This document shows, in pieces, positions 22,120 through 33,420 of a DNA stretch of 64,000 bases. Every line of letters starts with the position of its first letter. Within the stretch, counting starts at the first letter, position 1. Both the position numbers and the translations under genes were made by a program. The stretch spans positions 100,001 through 164,000 of the forward strand of contig CAUYUJ010016151.1 in assembly GCA_963575745.1 (NCBI GenBank), read 5' to 3'. The notes below the pieces were generated by a model. That model was not told where the DNA came from. It did no database searches and saw nothing but the letters and a program-made list of their open reading frames with translations. Source of the stretch: Prorocentrum cordatum (Eukaryota > Sar > Dinophyceae > Prorocentrales > Prorocentraceae).

Positions 22120-22186
<67 letters not shown>
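22120..22186 (-). repeat. 67-nt uninterrupted T tract (poly-A on minus strand)
   Basis: An unbroken run of T. Read on the minus strand it is a 67-A tail that would follow sequence lying to the right (22187 upward). It could mark the 3' end of a retroposed transcript, but no gene is recognisable on the minus strand there. Confidence 0.9.
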
Positions 22187-23208
22187 CCGAAGTGGGCTTC
22201 TCATGGCGACGTGTCCACCACCATGTCAGAATTGGGATTGCGTCGCGAGGGGTTCACTCAGTGGTTCCCCATGGCGAAGCCCGATGGGGGATCTCGGGCG
22301 GCGCTTCTCTGCGGATTTCAACGTACCTCGTGCGAGATGTGTCTAGGGCGGCCTTTGTGGTTCTGTATGGTGGTGGCGCGCGCGGGTGACTGGGCGCGGG
22401 GGGAGGGGGGGGGGGGTCGAGGCTCGCCCGCAGCGAGCTCTCCACGTGCGTGCGCCGCGCGGATGGGCTGTGACCCGCAGCCTAAGGGGAACGACCATCT
22501 GAGTTTAGGGGTGAGTTTCGCACGCGGGTGCGGCCCACCAGAATGATTCCCCTAGTTTGGTCCGCGATGGCTCGCGGGCTCGCCTCTGCATGGCCTGGGG
22601 CGGCAGCATCACATTTGCTTATGACGTGCGTGGCGCGACGGCCCGACGCGCGCATCCTTCCAGCGGGCTCCGCGCGGGCGGGACGTGCCCCGCGCCGCGT
22701 GCAAGCGCGGGGCAGTTGGCGAGTATGGTTTTGGAACTGCATGGCGACGTGCACCGCAGCTTCTCTTCAGTCGTGGATATTGGCGGCGGTTGAGGTATAG
22801 GGGAGTAATGGTCACTTCTGCGCGATTTCAAAGCTGCATCGGCGCGCTGTGCGACGAGCGCGAGGTGCGCCCTGTGCGCCAGCGGGGGTTCGGGCGCCGT
22901 CGAGCCCAGCCCGATGCGCGCCATCTTTACGCGGGCACGCGCGGGGCGAGAGCACTTGAAGGGCGCGGGCGGCTGGCGCGCTTGGGGCTTGGGTTTGAGG
23001 TTCGACGGCCTGGGGCCTGCAGCTTCAGCTCGCTGCGCGCGGGCGTCTGGCGCGCGGCGCATTCCTCGGGCGCGCGGCGACCGCCCGACGAGCGCGCCCG
23101 CGCGCGCGGGCCGCTGCACGCGCGGCGCACGCCGCGGCCGACGGCCACCCAGAACACCCGCATCGCAACTACGGCGCATTCGAAGGCTGCCAGAGCGATG
23201 GTCGAAAC
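22187..23208. other. GC-rich intergenic sequence, no gene seen
   Basis: GC-rich with a G run at about 22399-22416. Frames overlap on both strands. No domain recognised. Confidence 0.45.
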
Positions 23209-23376
23209 GAGTATGCGTCGGCCGAGGGGTGGCCGAAACATACCCATCGCGAGTACGCGTCGACCGCAGGGCGGCCGAAACATACTCATCGCGAGTATGC
23301 GTCGGCCGCAGGGCGGCCGAAAAATACACATCGCGAGTATGCGTCGGGCTACGGCAGCCCGACACGTACTCGTCGC
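23209..23376. repeat. Four-copy 42-bp tandem repeat, each unit a hairpin
   Basis: Units start at 23209, 23251, 23293 and 23335. Each begins GAGTATG (or GAGTACG), followed by CGGCCG or CGGGCT, a 5-nt loop, the complement of that arm, and then a CATACTC-like arm. Unit 4 has GTCGGGCT pairing perfectly with AGCCCGAC across ACGGC, while units 1-3 use CGGCCG-type arms. Confidence 0.9.
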
Positions 23377-23520
23377 GACTATTTTTCAGTGACCACGTTT
23401 TCGGGGTATCATTTTTTGATTATTTTTTGAGTATGTCGAAAATGGAGTGAATTTCGACGTCGCGAAAAAGTATGAAATCATTATTTTTTCTTACCAAAAT
23501 ACTTGAAAATACTTCAAACA

Positions 23521-23807
23521 TACTTCGCCACGCGAGCTCGAACATTGAAATACTTAAAAAATACTTCGCCACGCGAGCTCGAATATCGAAATACTTAAAA
23601 AATACTTCGCCACGCGAGCTCGAACACCAAAATACTTGAAAAATACTTCGCCACGCGAGCCCGAAAATCGAAATACTTAAAAAATACTTCGCCACGGGAG
23701 CTCGAACATCAAAATACCTGAAAAATACTTCGCCACGCGAGCTCGAACATCGAGATACTTCAAACATACTTCGCCGCGCGAGCTCGAATACCGAAATACT
23801 TACGCAT
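23521..23807. repeat. Seven-copy 41-bp tandem repeat
   Basis: Units start at 23521, 23562, 23603, 23644, 23685, 23726 and 23767, an exact 41-bp period. The unit starts TACTTCGCCACGCGAGCTCG and continues with an A-rich half (AACATCGAAATACTTAAAAA). The CGAGCTCG palindrome is present in most units. The array lies 144 bp from the 42-bp array across an AT-rich bridge. Minus-strand Arg/Phe/Tyr frames over it are artefacts. Confidence 0.92.
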
Positions 23808-24348
23808 GTTTTGTATTCAGCAGCTAGCGACGGCCTGCCGCGCGGGCGATCCACGCGATTTGTGCGCTCAGTTCGCAGCGCGCGAGGCGACCTAGCAACC
23901 TGGCGCACTCGCATGCTCAGAGGCCCGCCGATAGGGCGATGCACACTAATTATGAGTTCAGCTGCTCGCTTTTCGGACCATCCTGAATACGTTCGGGGCC
24001 TATTGGGTACTAGAGCACGGGGCTGACATGCGTCTGAATCTTCGCAATCTACAGGGGGGGGGGGCGTCCACCGTTTTTCTGGTTTCGGAATAATGCTGTA
24101 TAAATTCTGTATGGTATCCCATGTGCCCTGCGAAGGGTACTGCCGCATCCAGGTCCGCGGCGATGCCCGCTGTTTACATTTGCGCACGCGCGTTGCGTTA
24201 AAATCTCCACGCGCTGATATGCGGCGAGATGTGTGACGGGCGCGCGCAGCGCTCGTCTGCCATGGCGGGGCGCAGCGGCCTTCCCCGAGGTGGGCCGTTG
24301 CCGCTCGCGGGTCGATCGGCGGCGCGCCAGCGCGCGCGGGGCGTTTCC
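23808..24348. other. Spacer between arrays, no gene seen
   Basis: Ordinary sequence with a 12-nt G run at 24054-24065. Nothing supported. Confidence 0.45.
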
Positions 24349-27088
24349 AATGGCCCATGGCCCATTGCCCATTGCCCATCGACCATCGCCCATCGCCCAT
24401 CGCCCATCGCCAATCGCCAATCGCCAATCGCCAATCGCCAATCGCCAATCGCCCCATTGCCATGCCCATTGGCCAATTGCCATTGCCCCATGCCCATTGC
24501 CATAGCCCTATCGCCTCATTGCCCCATTGCCCCATTGCCCATTGCCCATTTGCCTATTCGCCCATGCCCATGCCCATTCGCCCATCTGCCATCGCCCATC
24601 GCCCATCGCCATATCCCATTGCCCATTCGCCCATTGCCATTGCCATTGCCCATTGCCCATTGCCCATTTGCCCATTGCCATTGCCCTTTGCCCATTGCCC
24701 ATTCCAGGTTGCCCATCATTTGCCATTTGCCAGCCATTGCCCATTGCCATGCCCCATGCCCATTGCCCAGTGCCCAGTGCCCAGTGCCCAGTGCCCAGTG
24801 CCCAGAGCCCAGTGCCCAGTGCCCAGTGCCCAGTGCCCAGTGCCCAGTGCCCAGTGCACGTTGCCCAGTGCCCAGTGCCCAGTGCCCAGTGCCCAGTGCC
24901 CAGTGTTCAGTGCCCAGTGCCCAGTGCCCATTGCCCATTGCCCATTGCCCATTGCCCTTTGCACACTGCCCATTGCACACTCCCCATTGCCCATTGCCCA
25001 TTGCCCATTGCCCATTAATTGCCCATTGCCCGTTGCCCATTGCCCATTGCCCATTGCCCATGGCCCATGGCTCATGGCCCATGGCCCATGGCCCATGGCC
25101 CATGGCCCTGGCCATCGGCCCATGGCCCATGCCATTGCCATCGCCCATCGGCCCCATTGCCCATCGCCATTGCCCATTGGCCCATTGCCAGTCTGCCCAT
25201 GCCCATTTGCCCATTTTGCCAATTGCCCATTGCCATTTGCCAATGCCCATTGCCCATGACCATCTGACCATCCATTGCCCATTGCCCATATGCCATTGCC
25301 CATTGCCCATGCCCTCGCCCATTTGCCAACGATGCATCGCCCATTCACTGCCCATCAATGCCAACTGCCCACTGCCCATTGCAAACTGCCCATTGCCCAT
25401 TGCCCATTGCCCATTGCCCGTTGCCCATTGCCCATTGCCCATTGCCCATTGCCCATTGCCCAGTGCCCAGTGCCCAGTGCCCAGTGCCCAGTGCCCAGTG
25501 CCCAGTGCCCAGTACCCAGTGCCCAGTGCCCAGTGCCAAGTGTTCAGTGCCCAGTGCCCAGTGCCCAGTGCCCAGTGCCCATTGCCCAGTGCCCATTGCC
25601 CATTGCCCATTGCCCATTGCCCAGTGCCCACTGCCCATTGCACACTCCCAATATTGCACACTCCCCATTGCCCATCGCCCATTGCCCATGGCCCCTTGTC
25701 CATTGCACACTCCCCATTGCCCATTGCCCATTGCCCATTCCCCATTGCCCATTGCCCATTGCCCACTGCCCATTGCCCATGGCCCATGGCTCATGGCTCA
25801 TGGCTCATTGCCCATTGCCCATGGCCCATTGCCCATTGCCCATGGCCCATGGCCCATGGCCCATGGCCCATGGCCTATGGCCCATCGCCCATCGCACATC
25901 GCCCATCGCCCATCGCCCATTGCCCATTGCCCATTGCCCATTGCTCATTGCCCCATTGCCCCATTGCCCATTGCCCATTGCCCATTGCCCAATGCCCATT
26001 GCCCATTGCCCGTTGCCCATTGCCCATTGCCCATTGCCCATGCATTACCAATGCCCATTGACATGGCCCATGGCCCATGGCCCATGGCCCCCCCCACCCC
26101 CCCATGGCCACATGGCCATGCGCCCATGCCAGGCGCATTGCAAATTGCCCATTGCCCATTGCCACCATTGGCACTGCCCCTGCCCCCTGCCACTGCCCCC
26201 TGCCCAACTGCCACTCGCCCATTGCAATTGCTACATTTGCACATGCCCACTGCCCATTGCAAACTGCCCATTGCCCATTGCCCATTGCCCATTGCCCATT
26301 GCCCATTGCACATTGCACATTGCCCATTGCCCATTGCCCATTGCCCATTGCCCATTGCCCATTGCCCATTGCCCACTGCCCATTGCCCATTGCCCATTGC
26401 CCATTGCCCATTGCCCATTGCCCATGGCCCATGGCCCATGGCCCATGGCCCATTGCCCATTGCCCATTGCCCAGTGCCCAGTGCCCAGTGCACGTTGCCC
26501 AGTGCCCAGTGCCCAGTGCCCAGTGCCCAGTGCCCAGTGCCCAGTGTTCAGTGCCCAGTGCCCAGTGCCCATTGCCCATTGCCCTTTGCACACTGCCCAT
26601 TGCACACTCCCCATTGCCCATTGCCCATTGCCCATTAATTGCCCATTGCCCATTGCCCATTGCCCGTTGCCCATGGCCCATGGCTCATGGCCCATGGCCC
26701 ATGGCCCATGGCCCATGGCCCATGGCCCATGGCCCATGGCCCATGGCCCATGGCCCATGGCCCATTGCCCATTGCCCATTGCCCATTGCCCATCGCCCAT
26801 CGCCCATTGCCCATCGCTCATTGCCCATTGCCCATTGCTCATTGCCCATTGCCCATTGCCCATTGCCAATTGCCCATTGCCCATTGCCCATTGCCCATTG
26901 CCCATTGCCCATTGCCCATTGCCCATTGCCCATCGCCCATCGCCCAGTGCCCATTGCCCATTGCCCATTGCCCGTTGCCCATTGCCCATTGCCCATTGCC
27001 CATTGCCCATTGCCCATTGCCCATTGCCCATTGCCCATTGCCCATTGCCCATTGCCCATTGCCCATTGCCCATTGCCCATTGCCCATT
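24349..27088. repeat. 7-bp minisatellite array (CCCATTG)n, array 2
   Basis: About 2.7 kb of the same heptamer family as 15231-17765, with more degenerate stretches at about 24430-24760, 25100-25350 and 26040-26240. Distinctive irregular segments match array 1, such as the CAATATTGCAC word at 25649 versus 15937 and GCAAACTGCC near 25380 and 26258 versus 15600. An internal duplication of about 1.62 kb links the CATTAATTGCC words ending at 25020 and 26640. All six frames are open, no protein. Confidence 0.95.
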
Positions 27089-27398
27089 AATTTGGGCCTG
27101 TGGTTTCCTGTAGTAAATTGGAATGAAGTGTCTGGCGGAAGCCGCTATTACGGTAGGCCCCAGAAGTTATGCGGGGGCGCCCTCCCCGCGGGCGCCAGAA
27201 GGCCCGCGGCGAGTGGGACTCGGGAGTGGGGGGGTGGGGGGAGGCGGAGTCGGGAGGAGGAGGAGGAGGGAGGGTAGGCTTTTGCTTTACCGCAGCCGCG
27301 GGGCCCGTGGGTTCAGACCTGCCCGCCGCGGCTTTCCCTTATGAACGCGCCAACGTTCGAGCCGCCGCCAAATCTTATCCGTCGCCCCCGCGGTCCCG

Positions 27399-27965
27399 AT
27401 GGCGCCGCTCCTCGTATGCAGCGCCCTCCTGTTGTGCAAATCACTGTTGATTTTTTCTCAGCAGCCTCCGCCGCCCTCGTGCCCGCACCCCAATGTGGCG
27501 CGGGGGCCGCGCCCGCCATCAGGTCCCCCGCCCAGAGCCCCAGGCGCGGCTCCCGACCCCGCAAATCCTCCGGCCACCGGAGCGACCGAGGCAGCCGCTG
27601 AGGCCGCAGATGGGCGCCCTGAGGCGGTGGACGAACCTATTGCAAAGCGCCCGCGCCTTGCAGGGGAGGAGCTCACTGTGGGTTTTTGGGGCCCGCCCAA
27701 CCACGCTCCATCCCACGCCAGCAGCGGAGACAACAGCATGGAGTGGTACGAAGAGGTGCGGCCTTTCCACCTCGAGTGGGAGCGGTTGGCCTTGGAAACG
27801 CTCGCGATGTGTGAACGCGCGCGACGAGCTCGGCGCGAACTTGGCCAGGCAATGGCTGCCGCGGGCTACGAGGATGCCTGGAAGCAGAGCTCCCAGTATC
27901 ACCGCGAGTACTGGCAATGGCACTTGGAACAGGCGGGGGCGGCCCTGCACCATGTAGCCCGTTAG
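27399..27965 (+). CDS. Hypothetical protein (188 aa), Pro/Ala-rich N-terminus, helical C-terminus
   Basis: ATG at 27399, TAG at 27963. The first 25 residues are hydrophobic enough to imitate a signal sequence, then a Pro/Ala-rich low-complexity part, a basic PIAKRPRL patch that could be a nuclear signal, and a C-terminal half rich in Trp, Glu, Arg and Tyr (WYEEVRPFHLEWERLALE; EYWQWHLEQ) with helical character. No family recognised. The C-terminal half has convincing codon composition, but the N-terminal part may be intron or spacer. Confidence 0.45.
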   Translation: MAPLLVCSALLLCKSLLIFSQQPPPPSCPHPNVARGPRPPSGPPPRAPGAAPDPANPPATGATEAAAEAADGRPEAVDEPIAKRPRLAGEELTVGFWGPPNHAPSHASSGDNSMEWYEEVRPFHLEWERLALETLAMCERARRARRELGQAMAAAGYEDAWKQSSQYHREYWQWHLEQAGAALHHVAR

Positions 27966-28344
27966 CGGCCCGCGCGCCGAGCATGAGCCCATGAGCTCTG
28001 CTCGGCGCGTGGGCCTTCTCAAAAGTTAGCGCCTTCCACTCTTTGTGGAGCAGCGCATCGTCGACGAGTTCGGCGAAGTTTGGATCGACGCCCCCGTCCA
28101 GGGAGGCGGCGGCGAGCAGGGCCCCGTGGAGGGTAGCTAACGAGGACCCTCGAGCCTTGCGAATGGTGCCCACGGAGGGGGTGGGCGGAGGAGGAGGAGG
28201 AGGGCGGAAGAGGAGAAGGAGGAGGAGAAGGGATAATGTTAACTTGGCTGCGGCATTCTCGACGCCCCGCGCACCCCCGCCAGCCCCCCCTGGAAGGGTG
28301 CTCAGCCGAGTTGCTTTCATCGGGGTAGGGTGTGAGAGTCATTG

Positions 28345-28430
28345 TAAGAGTACGCGTAGGAGTAAGAGTAGGAGTAGGAGTAGGAGTAAGAATAAGAGTA
28401 AGAGTAAGAGTAAGAGTAAGCAGCGTAGTA
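28345..28430. repeat. GAGTAA/GAGTAG hexamer repeat
   Basis: About 14 hexamers of GAGTA(A/G) type with minor variants. Not coding. Confidence 0.9.
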
Positions 28431-29872
28431 TGCGTGATATTAAGAGTCGTAGCAGAGCATGAATAATACTTAGATTTAGATGGTTTTCAGACACGCTGGA
28501 AGCATGTTGGAGCCATCATGCACGCATCTTGGGGCCATCCTGAAACGCGTTGTCGGCACTCTATCGGAGGCGCACTGGGGGGAAGCATTCGAACCTCCTT
28601 GGGCCCTTCGGGTCTTCTGGAGCCCTCGTGAGGCTATCTTAGAGGACCTTGCTCGGACGGGGAGGGGGTCAGTTAGCTGTGTCCCCCATCCACGCACTGG
28701 GCCTTTACAACAACCGCTTGAGGTAGTCGTGGTGCGCCGTTCAGGCGCTCTTGGAGCCATCTTGGCGCTCCCTGGGGTGTATATTTGGGCATCGCTTGCC
28801 CCCCCCGCCCACGCAGCCCCTCCTGATTCCACCGTTCCTCCTCGTCCTCCCCTTCCTCAGCATTGTCGTCATCATAACCTCCCTCACCCTTATCACCATT
28901 ATCATCGTCATCTCAGTCCCCATCGCCATCATCTTCATAATCGCCTTCATAGCCTCCATCAGCATCAACCTCGCCATTATCATCACCACCGTCACCTTCA
29001 TACTCGTCATATCCGTCATCATCCCCATTGTCATTATAATCGCCATCGTCACTGTCATCTTCACTATTGCCACCACCATCGCCACCGTCATCACCCCCCA
29101 CCCCTCCATCCTGCCACCTCTTCCCCCCCTCTCCCCCTGTCCTCTACGCCCCCCCCTCGCCGTCCTTTTCTCGCGTCCTCTGCTTCCTCAACCCTCCTTA
29201 TCCTACTCCGTCCTCGTCCGCTCTGCGTCTTCATCTGTCTTCCTCCCTTTCTTATCCTCCTCTGCATGCCCCCCCCCCCTCCTACCCCTCCTTCCCCCCT
29301 CCCATACCTTCCCCCTCCTTCTCCCCATCCTCCCCCCTCATCCTCTTGACGCCAACTTGTATATGCTGCAATTGTGGGTCGAGCGGCTACTTGTAGTTAG
29401 GTTTGTTCCCCAGTTTTGAGTTGCAATCGTGTCAGCCCCTCCCCCGCCCGACCAAATGTCCAAGCGCGACGGCAGCCATTCAGCCCCCAAGGGAAAGGCA
29501 AAGCGGCAGAAGCATGTTATCATCTGCGTAGGCTGCGATTGCAACAGCGAGGACGCTTCAACCCAACCCCCTCACGGGCGCCCCTAAACATCTTCAGCCG
29601 CATTGGAGGATTGGTAGGGGAGGGTGTACTCGGAAATGAGGATAGGGAGGAGGAGGAGTTATAAGGGTGACTGTGAGCACGGGTAAAAACTGTGGCGGGG
29701 TAAAGAGGATATATGGTAGGAGGAGGATAGGCAGAAGAAACAACCTGAGAGGTGGAGGCGGAGGGTGATAAGGGGAGGGTGGAGGGCCACGACAAGGGGC
29801 GAGTAGGAAGTAGACGCGGCCGAGGGGGGGAGGAGGAGGAGTCACGCGTTTGTTCTGCGTTCCTTTCCCAGG
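28431..29872. repeat. Dispersed repeat, ATC-rich and CCT-rich blocks
   Basis: 28480-28790 has GGAGCCAT/CTTGGGGCC units of the dispersed family. 28860-29100 is CAT/ATC-rich, 29100-29340 is CCT-rich pyrimidine sequence, and 29640-29850 is G/A-rich. No gene. A pyrimidine-rich stretch ending TTTCCCAG|G at 29872 is a plausible 3' splice site for the next frame. Confidence 0.7.
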
Positions 29873-32800
29873 AGCACGAATGGTCACCCACGGACGCCGA
29901 AGATCAGGCATCGGCCCAGCTCCTGTGCGGGAAATGCTACAAGAAGGCAGATACGCACCTGTCCAGCTGCATGTCGATGTCGCAGGTTGTCACTATGCTG
30001 CAGAATGATGATGACTTCAAGCGTGGCTTCAAAGAGTCCGATGACGAGGCGAAGCTCAACCCAGCCGAGCGAAGCTTTGCACCCGAGGATGTGAGCGACA
30101 CGCACTTCTTCGAGATGGTGGATTACCGCGAGTTCTTGAAGTTGAATGAAGGCGAGGTCAAATCTCTGTGTAAGGCGACGCCGAAGAAACTGAAGCTCCA
30201 CGAGATCGAGGGCACGAACGAGGTTGGCGATCAGGAGACGCAGTACCTGATGATCGACGACATCGGCGGCCCCAGGACCGCTCAGTACCGACGCACGCGC
30301 ATCAGCGTTGGCAGGATGGTTTCGAGGCGCCTCGGGATGCTCTTCCACGAGGACCACGCGATAAGTAAACATGGTGAGCTACTGCATGATCATGCGGTTC
30401 GAGGGATGGTCGACGATGTGAAGATACCTCCGTCTGGGAAGACGAGAAATCCAGAGCAGGGTATGGATTGGCTCCAGCGGGTGCCCAAGCTGTCCAAGGC
30501 GCCAGCTTTCAAGGATGAGGCCCCCGCCGACGACACTGACATGGATGCCGAGGACGAGGCTGACGGCCCTGCCGCATCGGATCGGCGGCCAGGCCGAGGC
30601 GGCTTTCATGGCGGCTCTGCGAGGGCCGCGGCTTCGGGCAGGGGCGAGCTCCGCTCGCGGAAGGCTTCGCCAGGGTCTGCCGCGAAGGGCACCAGCTACA
30701 ACAACTCCCCGATGCCGTCGCCGTCCCCGACGCCAGGTGTGCGACGGCCTGGCTTGTCCATTTCCCAGGGCGGCGTCGGCTCGTCAGTCGCGGGCTCCAC
30801 CGCGGACCCAGCTGTCCAGGCGATCTCAGACGACGACGGCGAGAAGGGCGAGGGTGCCTTGGCAGACGCCGACGCGGCCTCCAACGGCGACAGTGGCGAT
30901 GGCGAGAAAGGCAGCGGCGATGACGGGCCAGGTCTGGACGACGACGGCCGTGCCACTGCTACCTCTTTCGACGCGTGCCCCAAGGACACAAAAGGCAAAG
31001 CTATGTACTGGGAGGAAATGAACGACCTCACAGCGTGGCTGGAGGACAAGCCTCTGGGGAAGGAGTACAACCAGGCCAAGAGGCTCCTGCGGAAGATCAG
31101 CAACAAGAAGGAGTTTGAGCACGAGCACAAGATGCTCAATCGGCACATGCAGCTGGTGGATGATGCGAAGTACGTCAGCGTTGCCAACATCAGCGAGGCG
31201 AGCGAAGATAAAATGACAAAGGTCTCTGAAAGGCTGAAGGGCGCCAGGGCCGTCTTCCCGAACAAACTGCAAATGGTTGTGCTCGAGAGGCGTCTCACCA
31301 GGAAGCTCAGTGGCGCGATCGAGCGCATGTCAACTGATGATGCGAAGCAAATCTACGACCTTGTCAAGCCGTGCGGCCATGCCGAAAAGACGGAGTTCGA
31401 CCCCTTGGATCCGACGGTGTCCTCGCTTTCCTCTTGCAGCCGCCTTGCTTTCTTCAAAGACTTCTTCGTGAAGGGCATCGTCATCCCTCTTCTCGACAAC
31501 GATGGTTCCAATCAGCAGCGCCTGAAGGTAATGGTAAACTACGTCAGTATCACCATCAAGCTCGACCTGAGGAGCTCCGCTATTCCAGAGAGGTACAGCA
31601 ATGACGTCTTCGCGCTGCTTACGGCCCTGAAGGTGATGCATTGCGCGCTCCACCGCGAGGGCATCGAGATCTTGTCGAGCTTCGTCGGCGAGTCCATCGC
31701 GGAGCTCGACGAAATGGCAGCTTCCAAGGCTAACTCGGATGACATTGCACAGGTCCTCCATGCATCAATCTACGATTCGGCATTCTATTCCTCGGAGCTG
31801 GAGGACTTCAAGCGCTACCAGAAGACAGCATCCAAGTACCTCGAGGACGCCAACGAAACCATCACCAGCTTGGCGGATATTGCATCGCGCCCTGGCGACG
31901 TGCTGCTCGCGGGCTTTGGCGAGGTAAAGCCCGTCCTCCTACACGCGTTCCAAGAGTTTCCGAAGTGGAACGTGTCGTTCCGACCTGGCTACATGACGCC
32001 CGTCGCGCAGCTGATGACGAATACTACTTTGCAGCTCTTCTGTGATTACGAGCAGTCCAGGTCCCACCCCTCGAAGACGTGCGCGTCGGCCAGTACGGAC
32101 GACATTAAGCAGCTCGTTGAGCAGGCGGCTGCATGCTTCCCTTTGGACGATGACCTGCAGACCAAGCTTGCCCAACTCCACTCCTGGGGGCAGACGCAGA
32201 TTTTCGGTCAGAAGCTCAGCGCCTTGGACAACGCGCTGAGCTCTATCAAAGCTTCGGACGACGTCACTTCTGAGCAGTGCGCGGCCTTGAAAGTGGCGTG
32301 CGAGAACTTCAGTGGCATGGAGCCTACTCCGCTGGTGCGCGAGGCGGCCGAACTGGTGTACATGAGCATCGCCGCCAGCGCGACGGGCCATCTGCTGCAG
32401 GATGACCCCGATGAGGCACAGCAGCGCTTCATCAATGAGGGGATGCTGGCGATGACGTCGTTGCAGCCTGTCGTCATCCGCCATGGGGCCCCCCACAAGA
32501 ACATTCACGATGCGACCTACAACATCATCAGGTACTACCAGAGCGCTCAGGCCAAAGCAGGCGCGGTGATGAAGCTCGGCTCTGACGACGTGGAGCGCTC
32601 GCAGCACGCTGACGCAGAGCAGTGTTGCAAGGACATATTCGGCGCCATCGACGGGTACGACAAGTTTTGGGACCAGTACAAGGGCTTCAACCCCAACAAG
32701 ATCCCCGAGCAGTTCAATCTGATGGCGATCAAGGTTGAGGGCTGGAAGAAGACGGCGAAGGTGCTGAGCGGGCTGGTGGTAGATGACTGCAAGTTGAATA

Positions 32801-33420
32801 CGAACAAGACCATCGACGCCGTTCAAGAGTGTGCTGGCGGCGCCCTGGAGGGCAAGAGCTGGACAGATGGGCTCCAGGCGTCGGCGAAGATCGATGCGGT
32901 CCTCAAGCACTTCAGCAGCACGCTGTGCTCGTTCGACATGAAGGCGGGCAAGGCGAAGGTGCAGGCGATGGAGAAGGCCCTGCCCAGCCTCAGCGTTCGA
33001 CCAACCCTCCCTCCACCGCCGTCGTCGTCGCCCTCGGCCTTTGCCGTCGTCGTCGACGTCGTGGTCATCGTCGTCGTCGTGGTCGTCGTCGTCGTCGCCG
33101 CCGCCGTCGTCGTCGTCGCGCTGATGCGCTATCGCGTGGCATTCGAGGCCGCGGGCGCGTACAAGGCCTTGTGCGGCTCGTTCGGCCTCGACCCGAACGC
33201 TGCGGTGTTGAGCGAGTCCGAGTCGTGCGCGGCGCTGTGGCACGTCACGACGGCGGAGAAGGCGTGCTGCCTGGCCTTGACGGCGAAGCCCAAGCTCAGC
33301 AGGATGGGGCTGCAGCAGGCCGTGGCCGCAGAGGAGAAGAAGGTCAAGAAGTACGGCGGCTTCGACAAGTTCCAGCCCGCGCTGAAGGAGAGGTGCGTCA
33401 AGGCGATCAGCTTCGACTAG
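29873..33420 (+). CDS. Large hypothetical protein with poly-Val insertion (about 1,180 codons)
   Basis: The frame is open from 29752, but the first 40 codons are G/A-repeat sequence. Coding composition begins just after a TTTCCCAG|G acceptor-like site at 29872, so I place the exon start there, and earlier exons are likely. It begins with a Cys pair plus Cys (LLCGKCYKKADTHLSSC), then mixed alpha-helical sequence, a basic/Ser/Pro linker and an acidic linker at about 30530-30960, and a long helical region (31000-32980). 33001-33125 encodes Pro/Ser and then about 30 mostly valine residues from GTC triplets. The ending is TAG at 33418. No family is recognised. The N-terminal Cys pattern resembles that of the broken gene at 40320 (HCWYCLRVNDSRYKTEC), suggesting related proteins. 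Confidence 0.55.

Noticed and set aside
23420-24535. 371-codon minus-strand frame with repeating Phe/Tyr/Arg segments
   Set aside because: The repetition equals the 41-bp DNA array cycling through phases every three units, not a protein repeat.
24229-27277. Similar long open frames in the second heptamer array
   Set aside because: Same artefact as the first array. Amino-acid changes simply follow unit variants.
28741-28790. GAGCCATCTTGGC resembling the spliced leader
   Set aside because: It belongs to the dispersed GGAGCCAT/CTTGGGG repeat family, which generates such near matches repeatedly.
29752-29872. N-terminal Gly/Arg/Glu extension of the large protein
   Set aside because: It is translation of a G/A-rich tract from a GTG codon, and an acceptor-like TTTCCCAG|G directly precedes the coding-like part.
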